Below the pieces are notes generated by a model. That model was not told the origin of the DNA. It did not search any database and worked only from the letters and a program-made list of their open reading frames with translations. A stretch of 34,470 nucleotides of DNA from the IMG/VR virus record IMGVR_UViG_3300028287_000013, positions 1 to 34,470 of that record; one strand, written 5' to 3'. This document shows positions 1 through 8,055 of this stretch, piece by piece (the stretch's first letter is position 1; every line of letters starts with the position of its first letter). This DNA is from a virus. Both the position numbers and the translations under genes were made by a program.

Positions 1-1236
1 ACTTATGAAGTAAAGAACACAGAAGCACGATCTCTAGTAGATCTAATGAAACCCTTCCAAGTTATTTATAACGTCTGCATGAACCAGTTATATAAGCTTC
101 TTGAAAAAGAAGTTGGTAAGGTTCAATTAATGTCACTCAGACATATACCAGTTCCTAAAGATGGTGATGCTCAAGATGCATTAGATATATGGGAAATGGA
201 AGCAAGAGAACGTGGTGTTGTATTTATAGATGATAGCCCAGAGAACTTAAAATCTCCAAGCTCATTTAATCAGTTTACATCTTTAGATCTTACACGTACA
301 CAGGAAATACAATCTCGTTATACATTAGCTCAGCAAATGAAGGTGGAATGTTGGGAACTTATAGGTATGTCTAAACAACGTATGGGATCAATAGCTGCAT
401 CAGAAACAGCTACAGGTACAAATACTGCTATGCAACAGAGTTACTCTCAGACAGAGCCTTTATTTATTGCACACGAGTATGTATTAGGACAATTATATCA
501 AGGTATCATCGATGCATCATTATACACAGAAAGCACAAAGCCTCAATCTACATTATCGTATATAACTAATGAAGGAGAGTCTGCATTTGTACAAGTAAAT
601 GGAACAGAGTTAAAGCTTAGAGATTTAAAAGTATTCTTAACTAATAGACCAGAAGACACTCAAATGTTTAATGAGCTTAGACAATTATCTCAAGCTATTA
701 TACAAAACGGTGGCACATTATATGATGTAATTGAATTGTACAGTACTAAATCAATGAGAGAAATGAAAAAGACTTTCAAAGATCTTAGAGATAGACAAGT
801 TCAACAACAAGAACAACAACAACAATTACAGCAGCAACAACAAGAACAAGCTGGTCAAATTGCACAAGCTCAAATGCAACAAACACAACAATTGGCTGCA
901 GCAGAGCAAGCAAATGATAATTATCAAAATGAACTAGATCGTGTCAATAAAAAAGAAATTGCAATGATAAATGCAATGTCTAAAGAAGGTGGAGCGTCTG
1001 CTGATGTAGATAATTCAGGAACACCAGATGCATTAGAGATAGAAAACTTAGCGTTGCAACAAACAAAAGCTACAAAAGATTATGATGCTAAGATGGCAGA
1101 CATAAACTCTAAGAATAGTTTAGCTCAGCAAAAGTTACAGATTGAAAGAGAAAAGATTAAACTAGCTCGTGACAATCAAGCAAACGATCTAGCTGTTGCT
1201 AAAATGAATGCAAAAGGTAGAGATAAGAAAAACTAA
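1..1236 (+). CDS. Portal protein, C-terminal part (5' end outside window)
   Basis: The reading frame is open from base 1, so the first Met at 46 is internal and the gene begins upstream. The visible 411 residues look like the stem and C-terminal part of a phage portal, the dodecameric ring at the packaging vertex. A helical region (QSRYTLAQQMKVECWELIG, then MSKQRMGS) is followed by an AASETATGTNTAMQQS stretch typical of portals. The last ~150 residues are a Gln-rich, charged helical tail (Q-rich DNA at about 796-909) that could form a coiled-coil barrel like the long portal barrel of P22. It is followed by a scaffold-like gene and the capsid gene, the usual portal-scaffold-MCP order. The portal call rests mainly on this order and the helical/Q-rich character; no catalytic signature is expected. 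A mixed head-protein identity cannot be excluded. Confidence 0.72.
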   Translation, partial: TYEVKNTEARSLVDLMKPFQVIYNVCMNQLYKLLEKEVGKVQLMSLRHIPVPKDGDAQDALDIWEMEARERGVVFIDDSPENLKSPSSFNQFTSLDLTRTQEIQSRYTLAQQMKVECWELIGMSKQRMGSIAASETATGTNTAMQQSYSQTEPLFIAHEYVLGQLYQGIIDASLYTESTKPQSTLSYITNEGESAFVQVNGTELKLRDLKVFLTNRPEDTQMFNELRQLSQAIIQNGGTLYDVIELYSTKSMREMKKTFKDLRDRQVQQQEQQQQLQQQQQEQAGQIAQAQMQQTQQLAAAEQANDNYQNELDRVNKKEIAMINAMSKEGGASADVDNSGTPDALEIENLALQQTKATKDYDAKMADINSKNSLAQQKLQIEREKIKLARDNQANDLAVAKMNAKGRDKKN

Positions 1237-1246
1237 TTAATTAAAT

Positions 1247-1340
1247 TAGGAGAGGTATAAATATTAATGCTATATTATTTAAAAAAGTTCTAATAATATG
1301 CAAATAATGTTTTGATAATACATACTCTTCTCCTATTTTT
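1247..1340 (+). terminator. Branched hairpin with T-run in portal-scaffold gap
   Basis: TAGGAGA at 1247-1253 pairs perfectly with TCTCCTA at 1329-1335, and GTAT (1255-1258) can extend it against ATAC. TTTTT follows at 1336-1340. Inside, ATATTATT and AATAATAT can form an 8-bp stem flanked by GC pairs, giving a branched structure. It may be a weak terminator or an RNA-processing element. The same T-run belongs to an overlapping promoter candidate, so the two readings compete. The 142-nt gap (1237-1378) contains no convincing gene. Confidence 0.4.
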
Positions 1341-1341
1341 A
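1311..1341 (+). promoter_or_regulatory. Bacteroidota-type promoter candidate before scaffold gene
   Basis: TTTG at 1311-1314 is followed 19 nt later by TATTTTTA at 1334-1341, close to the Bacteroidota primary-sigma pattern TTTG / TAnnTTTG. The start codon at 1379 would leave a leader of roughly 30 nt. Its last base is A rather than G, as in the candidate at 18687-18719. In AT-rich DNA such a match can arise by chance, and it overlaps the hairpin described separately. Confidence 0.35.
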
Positions 1342-1378
1342 CGTAAAGAAACCAAATAGTAATAAAATATAACTACAT

Positions 1379-2644
1379 ATGTCTGATAATTTAGATAACA
1401 TGGGCAATTTTGGTATTGAAAATACTCTTGACAATGGTGCAGGAGATGCTCAATTACTTAATGATTTATTAGCCCCAGAAACAGCTTCAGGTAATCCTGA
1501 TGATATTGAACCTATAGTTAACGAAGTTGATTCTCCAAAGGAAGAGAATAACAATGAAGTAAAAAAAGGAAAAGATATTATACCACCTAAAAGTGTAGAT
1601 GGTAAAACAGATAAAGAAAAGCAAACAGGAGAATCTCTAGTCGCTGACTTCTTAAGTGCTTCTGAGGATGATGAGAGTGAGGAAGAACCTCAACCTATAG
1701 AAAAGCCTATTGACGAACAATCTAATGATGATGAGCAAGATGATGAACCTCAAGAAGGTAATCAATTTTCTGCACTTGCAGGTGATCTACTAGAACTAGG
1801 AGTCTTTACAAAAAATAGTGAAGATGAAGAAGTGTCAATTAATACACCTGAAGAATTCTTAGAAAGGTTTAATGCTGAAAAGAAAAAAGGTGCATCTGAA
1901 TTAGTTCAAAACTTCATTGGTCAATTTGGAGAAGATTACCAAAATGCATTTGAGTCTATATTTGTAAAAGGTGCAGATCCAAAAGAATACTTTGGAGCAT
2001 ACAATCAAGTTGTAGCTTTTACTGAAATGGATTTATCTAAAGAGAATAATCAAAAGCAGATCATGAGTCAAGCACTTACCGATCAAGGTTTTGAAAAAGA
2101 AGACATAGTTAAAGAAATAGAAAGATTACAAAACTACGGTGATTTAGAATCCGTAGCTGCTAGACACCATAAGGTTCTAGTCAAAAAAGAAGCTGCAAAG
2201 CTTCAACAATTAGATCAGGAAGCGTCAGAAGTTCAAGAGCAAAAAATGGCAATCAAAAACCAATATGTTCAGAACGTACAGACAATCCTTACTGATAAGC
2301 TAAAAGAAAAAGAGTTTGATGGGATTCCAATAAATTCTAACTTAGCAAACGAACTACAAGACTTCCTATTGGTAGATAAGTGGAAAACTCCTGCTGGAGA
2401 AAATCTCACTGACTTTGATCGTGCTATCTTAGATTTGAAAAGACCTGAGAACCATGAAATGAAAGTTAAGTTAGGCCTTTTACTTAAGGTATTAGAAAAA
2501 GACCCTACGTTATCTACAATACAAAGAACAGGGATTACTAAAAAATCTAATCAACTGTTTGGTCAAGTAGCAAGACAAGTGACTAAAAGCAAAACTGCTA
2601 AGTCATCAGGAAATAAATCTAAACCTAATTCATGGTTTATATAA
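1379..2644 (+). CDS. Scaffold-like acidic head protein
   Basis: This 421-residue protein lies between the portal and capsid genes, the usual place of a scaffolding protein (the internal chaperone of procapsid assembly, removed or degraded on maturation). The first ~130 residues are strongly acidic and low in complexity (runs of D/E such as EDDESEEEPQ and DDEQDDEPQEG) and probably disordered. Residues ~155-400 are predicted mainly helical, with a coiled-coil-like stretch around EAAKLQQLDQEASEVQEQK. The C-terminus is basic (TKSKTAKSSGNKSKP), as expected for a segment that binds capsid protein. No protease Ser/His/Asp signature is visible, so a fused maturation protease is not supported. Scaffold is inferred from position and composition, not homology. 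Confidence 0.5.
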   Translation: MSDNLDNMGNFGIENTLDNGAGDAQLLNDLLAPETASGNPDDIEPIVNEVDSPKEENNNEVKKGKDIIPPKSVDGKTDKEKQTGESLVADFLSASEDDESEEEPQPIEKPIDEQSNDDEQDDEPQEGNQFSALAGDLLELGVFTKNSEDEEVSINTPEEFLERFNAEKKKGASELVQNFIGQFGEDYQNAFESIFVKGADPKEYFGAYNQVVAFTEMDLSKENNQKQIMSQALTDQGFEKEDIVKEIERLQNYGDLESVAARHHKVLVKKEAAKLQQLDQEASEVQEQKMAIKNQYVQNVQTILTDKLKEKEFDGIPINSNLANELQDFLLVDKWKTPAGENLTDFDRAILDLKRPENHEMKVKLGLLLKVLEKDPTLSTIQRTGITKKSNQLFGQVARQVTKSKTAKSSGNKSKPNSWFI

Positions 2645-2674
2645 ATAGTAATTAATAACAAAAAACGAATAAAA

Positions 2675-4240
2675 ATGGCAATTCAAACAATCCCAGGTTT
2701 AACTGGTTTTACTTATGCGCGAGTAGCGTCTATGGACAAGCGTGCTGTAGGTAAACTTACAGATTCAAACCACTTAGAGTCTTTTCACTCTTCAGAGCCT
2801 GCGGACTATGATAAAAAAATCATTAGTCTGTATACTCAATCTTCATTGTATAGCAATGATTTCTTAGACATGATTAATAAGAGTACTCCTTATTTCATTG
2901 ACACAAACAGTGATGCGTGGAAATGGAACATTGCAGTTCCTTACAAATTCCCAAAAATTCTTGATGTTCCAAGTTCTACACAAGCTATCATTGATGGTAC
3001 TGGAAAAGTAGGTATTGATGGACAAGAATTTGAGTTAATTTTAGATACAAACGAGTTTTCTAAAAATGCAATTATTTCTGTAGGAACACGTCAGTACGGA
3101 CCACGTTTCTACGTAATCAAAGATCCACAGCCTTGGAATGCTGGATTTATTTATAAATTTACATTAGTAAGTGATAACCCAACGGTAGACTTCGTAAACA
3201 CTACATTCTTAGCAGTAGGTACTGAATTAGAATTAGTTGATGCAGCTATTGGAGAATTTGATCAAGACTTATTAGGTCTTCCAAGATTAGGTGAGCAAAT
3301 CACAATGTTTGAATCTTTAGGTTCTGCATATGGTTATGAGCACAAAATTACAGAATGGGCTGATGATAAAATGATGCGTGATGCTTCTGGTAAGCCATTA
3401 GATATTTTAGTCTATGCTCCACAGAGACGTAATCAACTTCCTTTAACTCGTAATGATGTTAAATGGGAGCCTTTTATTGAGTTCTGGATGCGTAAGTCTA
3501 TGTTAGAATTAAAAGTTAAGAGAATGATCTGGGCTAAGCCTGGAACAGTTAAGACTAATGGTTCTAAACAAGAATTAAAAAGAACTTCTGCTGGTGTATA
3601 CCACAGAATGCGTAACAACGGAAACTTAGTACAATACAATAGAGGTGAGTTCTCTGCAAACTTGATTCGTTCAGTATTTGGAGACTTGTTCTATAGACGA
3701 GTGGATGTTAAAGATCGTAGAGTTAAAATGTATACTAATGAGGCTGGATTCGATGTATTCCAACAAGCTCTTAAAAATGATGCATTAAACTCTGGATTAA
3801 CTTTTACAGCAGATTCTGGAGACAGATATATGCAAGGGTCTGGACAAAACATTACTTATAACTTTGCATTTGATGCAATGGTAACAAGAGAGACTGGACG
3901 TGTAGAACTTGTTCACTTAAGAGAGTTAGATTTACCACAAACTAACTTAGAATTTGGACAAAACAAAAAGTCTACTCCTGTATTTATGGTATTTGATGTA
4001 TCTCCATCATCTGATGGATCAATGGTCAATAACATTCGTGAAGTACGTATGAAGGGTGCACCTTCTATGACTTGGGGTTATATTGATGGAACTCGTCATC
4101 ACTTAGGATTTGCAAAATCTCAAGGAATGAGCTCTGCTAATAAATTCCCAGGATACGAACTATGGATGAAAGATCGTTGTGATGTATTCATTGAGGACTT
4201 ATCTAGAACTGTACTAATAGAAGAAATTCCACAGTTCTAA
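2675..4240 (+). CDS. Major capsid protein
   Basis: This 521-residue protein follows the scaffold-like gene by 30 nt and has a well-balanced composition with no linkers, signals or cysteine clusters, unlike the fibre genes downstream. Its position, length and several segments (SMDKRAVGKLTD near the N-terminus, DTNSDAWKWNIAVPYKFP, and a C-terminal DVFIEDLSRTVLIEE strand region) fit the HK97-fold major capsid proteins of crAss-like phages, which are about 490-520 residues. Many copies would form the icosahedral shell. The start at 2675 has an A-rich leader (AAAAAACGAATAAAA), the Bacteroidota style. Codon choice is more regular than in neighbours, consistent with high expression. The fold itself cannot be confirmed by eye. 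Confidence 0.78.
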   Translation: MAIQTIPGLTGFTYARVASMDKRAVGKLTDSNHLESFHSSEPADYDKKIISLYTQSSLYSNDFLDMINKSTPYFIDTNSDAWKWNIAVPYKFPKILDVPSSTQAIIDGTGKVGIDGQEFELILDTNEFSKNAIISVGTRQYGPRFYVIKDPQPWNAGFIYKFTLVSDNPTVDFVNTTFLAVGTELELVDAAIGEFDQDLLGLPRLGEQITMFESLGSAYGYEHKITEWADDKMMRDASGKPLDILVYAPQRRNQLPLTRNDVKWEPFIEFWMRKSMLELKVKRMIWAKPGTVKTNGSKQELKRTSAGVYHRMRNNGNLVQYNRGEFSANLIRSVFGDLFYRRVDVKDRRVKMYTNEAGFDVFQQALKNDALNSGLTFTADSGDRYMQGSGQNITYNFAFDAMVTRETGRVELVHLRELDLPQTNLEFGQNKKSTPVFMVFDVSPSSDGSMVNNIREVRMKGAPSMTWGYIDGTRHHLGFAKSQGMSSANKFPGYELWMKDRCDVFIEDLSRTVLIEEIPQF

Positions 4241-4259
4241 ATTATAATATCCGAGAAGT

Positions 4260-4296
4260 GTCCCCTCATCCCACACTGTCCCTCCTCAGAGGGGAC
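4260..4296 (+). terminator. GC-rich hairpin downstream of capsid gene
   Basis: GTCCCCTC (4260-4267) pairs perfectly with GAGGGGAC (4289-4296). A second left arm, GTCCC with a following GT wobble (4278-4283), can pair with the same right arm, so two mutually exclusive hairpins are possible. The element has 24 G/C in 37 nt in otherwise AT-rich DNA. There is no clean T-run after it, so it may protect the 3' end of capsid mRNA or slow transcription rather than terminate it. Confidence 0.45.
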
Positions 4297-4388
4297 TACT
4301 TTCTCAACTAGAGTACTGGACTAAGATCCTACCTGTTTAATCAGAGTACTCAACAAGAAAAATAAAACCAAAAATTAATAACTACATT

Positions 4389-5357
4389 ATGGGTAAATTA
4401 GGAAAGATCTCTACTATAAAGAGACAATTTAACAGTTCGCAGTTGCAAACTATGGATAGTAATCTTGCTCAGCAAGGTATGACAAGGATTCCTGGAACAG
4501 GAGTTTTTAAGTATCCTTATAAAGAACTAGATGGTAAATATAGAACAGGATTAGATCCTGACGCTGGATATATTAAAAGGATTCAAGATTCAACTGAAAG
4601 AGAGTTGGAAACTGAGCGTGTAACAAAACTTAGAGATAAGTTACAAGCATCATTAGGAGATATTGATTTAGGACCAAGAGCAAAATTCTGGAACTATGGA
4701 TTATCTACTGGAACAAATGATGATTTACATGTTCAACCTGTCAAGTTATTAGACGGTGATAACTATTATGATCTAAATCTAACAATGCAAGAATTAGCAT
4801 TTGCTTGGTTGAGAGTACATCCAACTATTGCATCTTCTTTTCAAGCTTGGGAGAGAGGAGAATTTCCTGCAGATACACAATTTTACGTTGTTAATGATGA
4901 TATTGAGAATGCAATTGTATACAAGAAAAAACAACTAATCAATAAAGCTATTATTAAGTTTGATAGCATGTCTCCTGAGAAGAAGAAAAAAGTTGCAAGA
5001 CTTTTAGGACTTCCTGTTACAGATGACACAAAAGAAGAAGTTGTATATAATAAAGTAGATAATGTATTAAAGCAGTCAGAAATGAAAAGTGGAAGCTTTA
5101 GAGGATTGAATCCTGTAGAAGTATTTACTAGATTTGCTGATATGCAAGATAATTTACTCCATATAAAAGATTTAGTTAAACAAGCTATTCAACATTCTAT
5201 ATATAGAGCTAAGCCAAATGGAAGAATTTTTGAAGGAGAATATGAAATAGCAAAAGAAGAAGAAGATTTAATTAAATTCTTAGCTGATGAAGATAATCAA
5301 GAAGATTTATTATTATTAGAAAGCAAGTTAAAAGGTAAAAAGCTAGCTTCTATTTAG
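4389..5357 (+). CDS. Conserved head/neck structural protein
   Basis: The 322-residue product lies right after the capsid gene, where crAss-like phages encode head-completion and neck proteins. It is soluble and mostly helical in the second half. Visible features include a basic N-terminus (MGKLGKISTIKRQF), an IPGTGVFKYPYKELDGKYR segment, a Lys-rich helix (SPEKKKKVARLLGLP) and an acidic C-terminal helix pair (EEEDLIKFLADEDNQEDLLLL then a Lys tail). The GRIFEGEYEIAKEEEDLIKFL arrangement resembles the tails of several phage neck proteins, but I do not recognise the family firmly. The stop is TAG and sits inside a strong intrinsic terminator. A role in closing the head or joining portal and tail is inferred from position. 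Confidence 0.6.
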   Translation: MGKLGKISTIKRQFNSSQLQTMDSNLAQQGMTRIPGTGVFKYPYKELDGKYRTGLDPDAGYIKRIQDSTERELETERVTKLRDKLQASLGDIDLGPRAKFWNYGLSTGTNDDLHVQPVKLLDGDNYYDLNLTMQELAFAWLRVHPTIASSFQAWERGEFPADTQFYVVNDDIENAIVYKKKQLINKAIIKFDSMSPEKKKKVARLLGLPVTDDTKEEVVYNKVDNVLKQSEMKSGSFRGLNPVEVFTRFADMQDNLLHIKDLVKQAIQHSIYRAKPNGRIFEGEYEIAKEEEDLIKFLADEDNQEDLLLLESKLKGKKLASI

Positions 5358-5369
5358 AGGCTAGTTTTT
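5343..5369 (+). terminator. Intrinsic terminator overlapping the stop codon
   Basis: CTAGCTTCT (5343-5351) pairs with AGAGGCTAG (5356-5364) through nine pairs, one of them G-T, with a 4-nt ATTT loop, then TTTTT (5365-5369) and an A-rich 5' flank. The stop codon TAG (5355-5357) lies in the loop and right arm. The next start codon is only 16 nt after the T-run, so either readthrough is normal or the hairpin marks an RNA 3' end. Confidence 0.75.
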
Positions 5370-5385
5370 ATAAACATAATAAAAT

Positions 5386-6117
5386 ATGATACCAGTAGAT
5401 AGTTTATTGTACAAAATAGACCAAAAACTAAATAAACTATCAACTAACGAGCATCAACAGATTCAATTAGAAGACAAAATCTTAGCTTTGAATGAGGCTC
5501 AGATTAAGTTGATAAAACAAAAAGTTGATGGATTTAGTGTCGCTAATCGATTAGGTTATGATTCCTTTAAAAAAAGGTATGAAGATTTACAAAATTTAGT
5601 TATAGATTTTATAAATCAACCATTATCGTTAGTAGAAACAAATAAAGAACTACATCAATGGGATGCTGACCTAACTGTACTAAAACCTAAATATATGTTT
5701 TATGTAGACAGTTATGTTTTAGCAAATAAAGGTAGATGTAAGGATCGTAAAATATGGATCAATCAAGACCTAAGTAAACACGGAGACCTATCCTTATTAC
5801 TTAATAATGACCATTACAAACCTAGCTTTGAGTATCAAGAGACTCTCAACGCTATATCATCTAACACTATTAGTATATATACTGATGGTACATTTACTCC
5901 TACTGATATTTACATAATGTATATGAGATATCCTGTCTATATTAACAAAGCAGGTTATATCATGATGGACGGTACACCATCTACTAATCAAGATTGTGAG
6001 CTTGAAGAATATTTAGAAGATGAACTTCTAGATCTAACAGTTCAAAATCTTGCAATGTACACAGAAAATAGTGCAGCTGTACAAAGTGCACAGTTTAGAA
6101 TACAAACAAATGAATAA
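5386..6117 (+). CDS. Neck/ring-type structural protein
   Basis: The 243-residue product begins with a long helical region (about residues 1-75, e.g. LLYKIDQKLNKLSTNEHQ) and continues with a mixed alpha/beta part rich in Tyr, Asp and Asn. The segment IYIMYMRYPVYINKAGYIMMDG looks like a beta hairpin, followed by an acidic EEYLEDELLDLTVQNLAMY helix. Helical start, beta core and acidic C-terminal helix fit a connector or ring protein between portal and tail, and the gene lies in the head-to-neck segment. I cannot name a specific family. The start codon has the A-rich leader AACATAATAAAAT and lies just beyond the upstream terminator, so expression must come through that hairpin or from an internal promoter. 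Confidence 0.55.
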   Translation: MIPVDSLLYKIDQKLNKLSTNEHQQIQLEDKILALNEAQIKLIKQKVDGFSVANRLGYDSFKKRYEDLQNLVIDFINQPLSLVETNKELHQWDADLTVLKPKYMFYVDSYVLANKGRCKDRKIWINQDLSKHGDLSLLLNNDHYKPSFEYQETLNAISSNTISIYTDGTFTPTDIYIMYMRYPVYINKAGYIMMDGTPSTNQDCELEEYLEDELLDLTVQNLAMYTENSAAVQSAQFRIQTNE

Positions 6118-6143
6118 TAATTATTAACCTTAAATCATAAAAT

Positions 6144-7271
6144 ATGTCTGATTTTTCATTAACCACGTTATTCGTGGTGCCAGTGGGGCAAACTACTGTT
6201 CCTAGCTCTGGTTCGACTCAAGATTTAACTGCAGGTACTGTAGGGATCTTTGATCAAAATTATGCAACTGTAACCGCAGGAAATGCTGCAGCTGCAAAAT
6301 ACCTCTACATTGCTCAAGGTAGGGCAAACACTTACCTACAAGGATCTAAAAGATCTGATAAGATCTCAGGATCATTAAATGCAGGAAGTGGTAGTAATGT
6401 AACAGAATGGTACAAAGTATCAGGATGTTCTCAAGTATCAAATCAAATCACTGATGTAAGTGGTTTCAAAGTACAGTGTGGTGAAGTTGTAACTTTAACG
6501 TTACGTGCTCACTCTTCTTACATTGATACTCTTTATTTCAATGGATTTACTAGATCAGTAACTGTACAAGCTCCATGTTGTGAATGTGGTGGTGATGTAT
6601 GTGTTGATGTAGATGTTAACGCATTAATCAATCAACTTATTGTTAAACTAGAACAACAAGCTCCTGGAGATAATCCAGATAACGTTTCTTTTAATAGCTT
6701 CTTTACATTTGAAAATGTAGGTGGAACTAAACTTAGAATCCACGGTAAGCCATTAACTAAATATGGACAGCCTTGTGATGTTGCTGCATTCCCATGGGAA
6801 TATGACAGAATGTACTTTAGTACTTTTGTATACGATGGACCTGCTACAACTGCTGACTTTATTGTTGCTGATGCTTGTAATATTGTTGCAACTGCTTCTG
6901 TAATTCAAACTTCAAACTACCCATCAGGAACTGCTGATGAATTCAAACAATTAGAGAAAAACTTCTATAGCTACCAAGCTGGATATTTAAAATCTCTATA
7001 TAGAATGGGTGGATACAATGAAAACTTTGAATCTTATGTAACTGATGGAACTGTTTATGATAGTTACTACATCAGATTTAACCAGTATGATAAAGCTGCC
7101 TACCAATGGGGAGATTATATCATGCAAGATTCAACTGTAATCATCGCTGTACCTAACGCTACAACTAGTGGTATTGCTGCTTTAATAGAGCCAATATTAG
7201 TAGATGCATTAGGAGCTGTTGCTGATAACAATGTATGTATTACAACTACTACAACTACAACAGCTGCGTAA
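6144..7271 (+). CDS. Abundant-type virion protein (auxiliary capsid or decoration candidate)
   Basis: The 375-residue protein is rich in Thr, Ser, Gly, Ala and Tyr and looks mainly beta-stranded. An N-terminal part (GTVGIFDQNYATV, KYLYIAQGR) leads to a Cys cluster at about residues 147-156 (APCCECGGDVCVDV), then a second domain with many aromatic residues (FPWEYDRMYFSTFVYDG, YQAGYLKSLYRMGGY). It ends in seven consecutive Thr (nt 7242-7262) and Ala-Ala, the same low-complexity signature used as linkers in downstream fibres. A very strong terminator follows, common after highly expressed structural genes. Position near the capsid gene suggests an auxiliary capsid or vertex protein; a tail structural role is an alternative. 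The Cys cluster could bind zinc or form disulfides. Confidence 0.5.
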   Translation: MSDFSLTTLFVVPVGQTTVPSSGSTQDLTAGTVGIFDQNYATVTAGNAAAAKYLYIAQGRANTYLQGSKRSDKISGSLNAGSGSNVTEWYKVSGCSQVSNQITDVSGFKVQCGEVVTLTLRAHSSYIDTLYFNGFTRSVTVQAPCCECGGDVCVDVDVNALINQLIVKLEQQAPGDNPDNVSFNSFFTFENVGGTKLRIHGKPLTKYGQPCDVAAFPWEYDRMYFSTFVYDGPATTADFIVADACNIVATASVIQTSNYPSGTADEFKQLEKNFYSYQAGYLKSLYRMGGYNENFESYVTDGTVYDSYYIRFNQYDKAAYQWGDYIMQDSTVIIAVPNATTSGIAALIEPILVDALGAVADNNVCITTTTTTTAA

Positions 7272-7312
7272 GCACTGTTAGATGTAGGCAGAGAATAAAT
7301 AATAATAAACCT

Positions 7313-7359
7313 ATGCCAGAGGTGAGAGGATTATCTCATATCCTCTGGCATTTTTTTTT
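7313..7359 (+). terminator. Strong intrinsic terminator
   Basis: ATGCCAGAGG (7313-7322) pairs perfectly with CCTCTGGCAT (7342-7351), and an inner TGAGA/TCTCA pair extends the stem. Nine consecutive T (7351-7359) follow. This is the clearest terminator in the window. Only 11 nt separate the T-run from the next ATG at 7371, too little for a promoter. Confidence 0.88.
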
Positions 7360-7370
7360 AAAACAATAAT

Positions 7371-7937
7371 ATGGCAGCTAATCTACAATTAGATATAATA
7401 GTTCCTCCTAGTTATAGTGTCAATATACTTGCTGTTACAGATGCATCTATCTACCCTGATAGCCCACCTCTGATATCAGCACCTACTATTGAGATAGAGG
7501 TTCCAAACTTTGGTAAAAAGATTCTACCTTTTGTACCATTGGATACAAATATATTTGGCTCTGACACTTTAGGAATAACTGAAGTAGGGTGCCAACAAAA
7601 ATTACCTGATGGAATATACCATCTAAAATACTCAGTTGCTCCAGCATACTTAAATTTTGTGGAGAAGACTATAATGCGTGTTGACAGACTACAAGAGAAG
7701 TTTGACAATGCGTTTTTGCAGCTTGATATGATGCAGTGTGATTCGGCACTAAGAACTCAAGCTAGTATAAATCTAAATACAATAAACTTTTTTATACAAG
7801 GAGCTCTTGCAGCAGCTAATAACTGTGCAGAGGTAGAAGCTCTTAAGTTATATAAACAAGCAGACAATATGCTTGACACATTTTTAAAATCCAACTGTGG
7901 TTGTTCAGGAAACAACTATGTATTAAACTTTAGATAA
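7371..7937 (+). CDS. Conserved phage structural protein, function unknown
   Basis: The 188-residue product has an N-terminal beta part (residues ~1-95) with many Pro and Ile (LDIIVPPSYSVNILAVTD, PDGIYHLKYSV) and a C-terminal helical half (from about VEKTIMRVDRLQEKFDNAF to KLYKQADNMLDTFL) ending in a CGCSG motif. The strand-then-coil layout suits a small adaptor or assembly protein at the base of fibres. It is the first gene of the fibre island and is translationally coupled to the tiny Cys protein one base after its stop. I do not recognise a named family. The start at 7371 follows an A-rich leader directly after the terminator T-run. Confidence 0.5.
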   Translation: MAANLQLDIIVPPSYSVNILAVTDASIYPDSPPLISAPTIEIEVPNFGKKILPFVPLDTNIFGSDTLGITEVGCQQKLPDGIYHLKYSVAPAYLNFVEKTIMRVDRLQEKFDNAFLQLDMMQCDSALRTQASINLNTINFFIQGALAAANNCAEVEALKLYKQADNMLDTFLKSNCGCSGNNYVLNFR

Positions 7938-7938
7938 T

Positions 7939-8037
7939 ATGGCTCAATGTGCAAATTGTGGAGCAAAAGTGGGATGTGGATGTCAGTTAACAAACGGTCT
8001 ATGTGCTCATTGTAATGGTAATTCCAAAAAAGAATAA
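7939..8037 (+). CDS. 32-aa six-cysteine mini-protein, zinc-ribbon-like
   Basis: A 32-codon frame starts one base after the previous stop and ends 18 nt before the next gene. Its Cys spacing is C4-x2-C7-x5-C13-x1-C15-x6-C22-x2-C25 with His24, and the tail is NSKKE. Paired CxxC-type knuckles suggest one zinc ribbon or two small metal sites. Snug packing between two genes, a proper ATG and a TAA stop argue that it is real. Similarly tiny Cys proteins beside fibre genes occur in environmental phages of Bacteroidota, to my knowledge without assigned function. It could stabilise or chaperone a fibre, or be a regulator; neither can be decided from sequence. Confidence 0.65.
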   Translation: MAQCANCGAKVGCGCQLTNGLCAHCNGNSKKE

Positions 8038-8055
8038 TAAACACCAAAAAGTATT

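Noticed and set aside
1379-2644. Head maturation protease fused to the scaffold-like protein
   Set aside because: No Ser-His or Cys protease signature is visible; the acidic and coiled-coil character fits scaffold alone.
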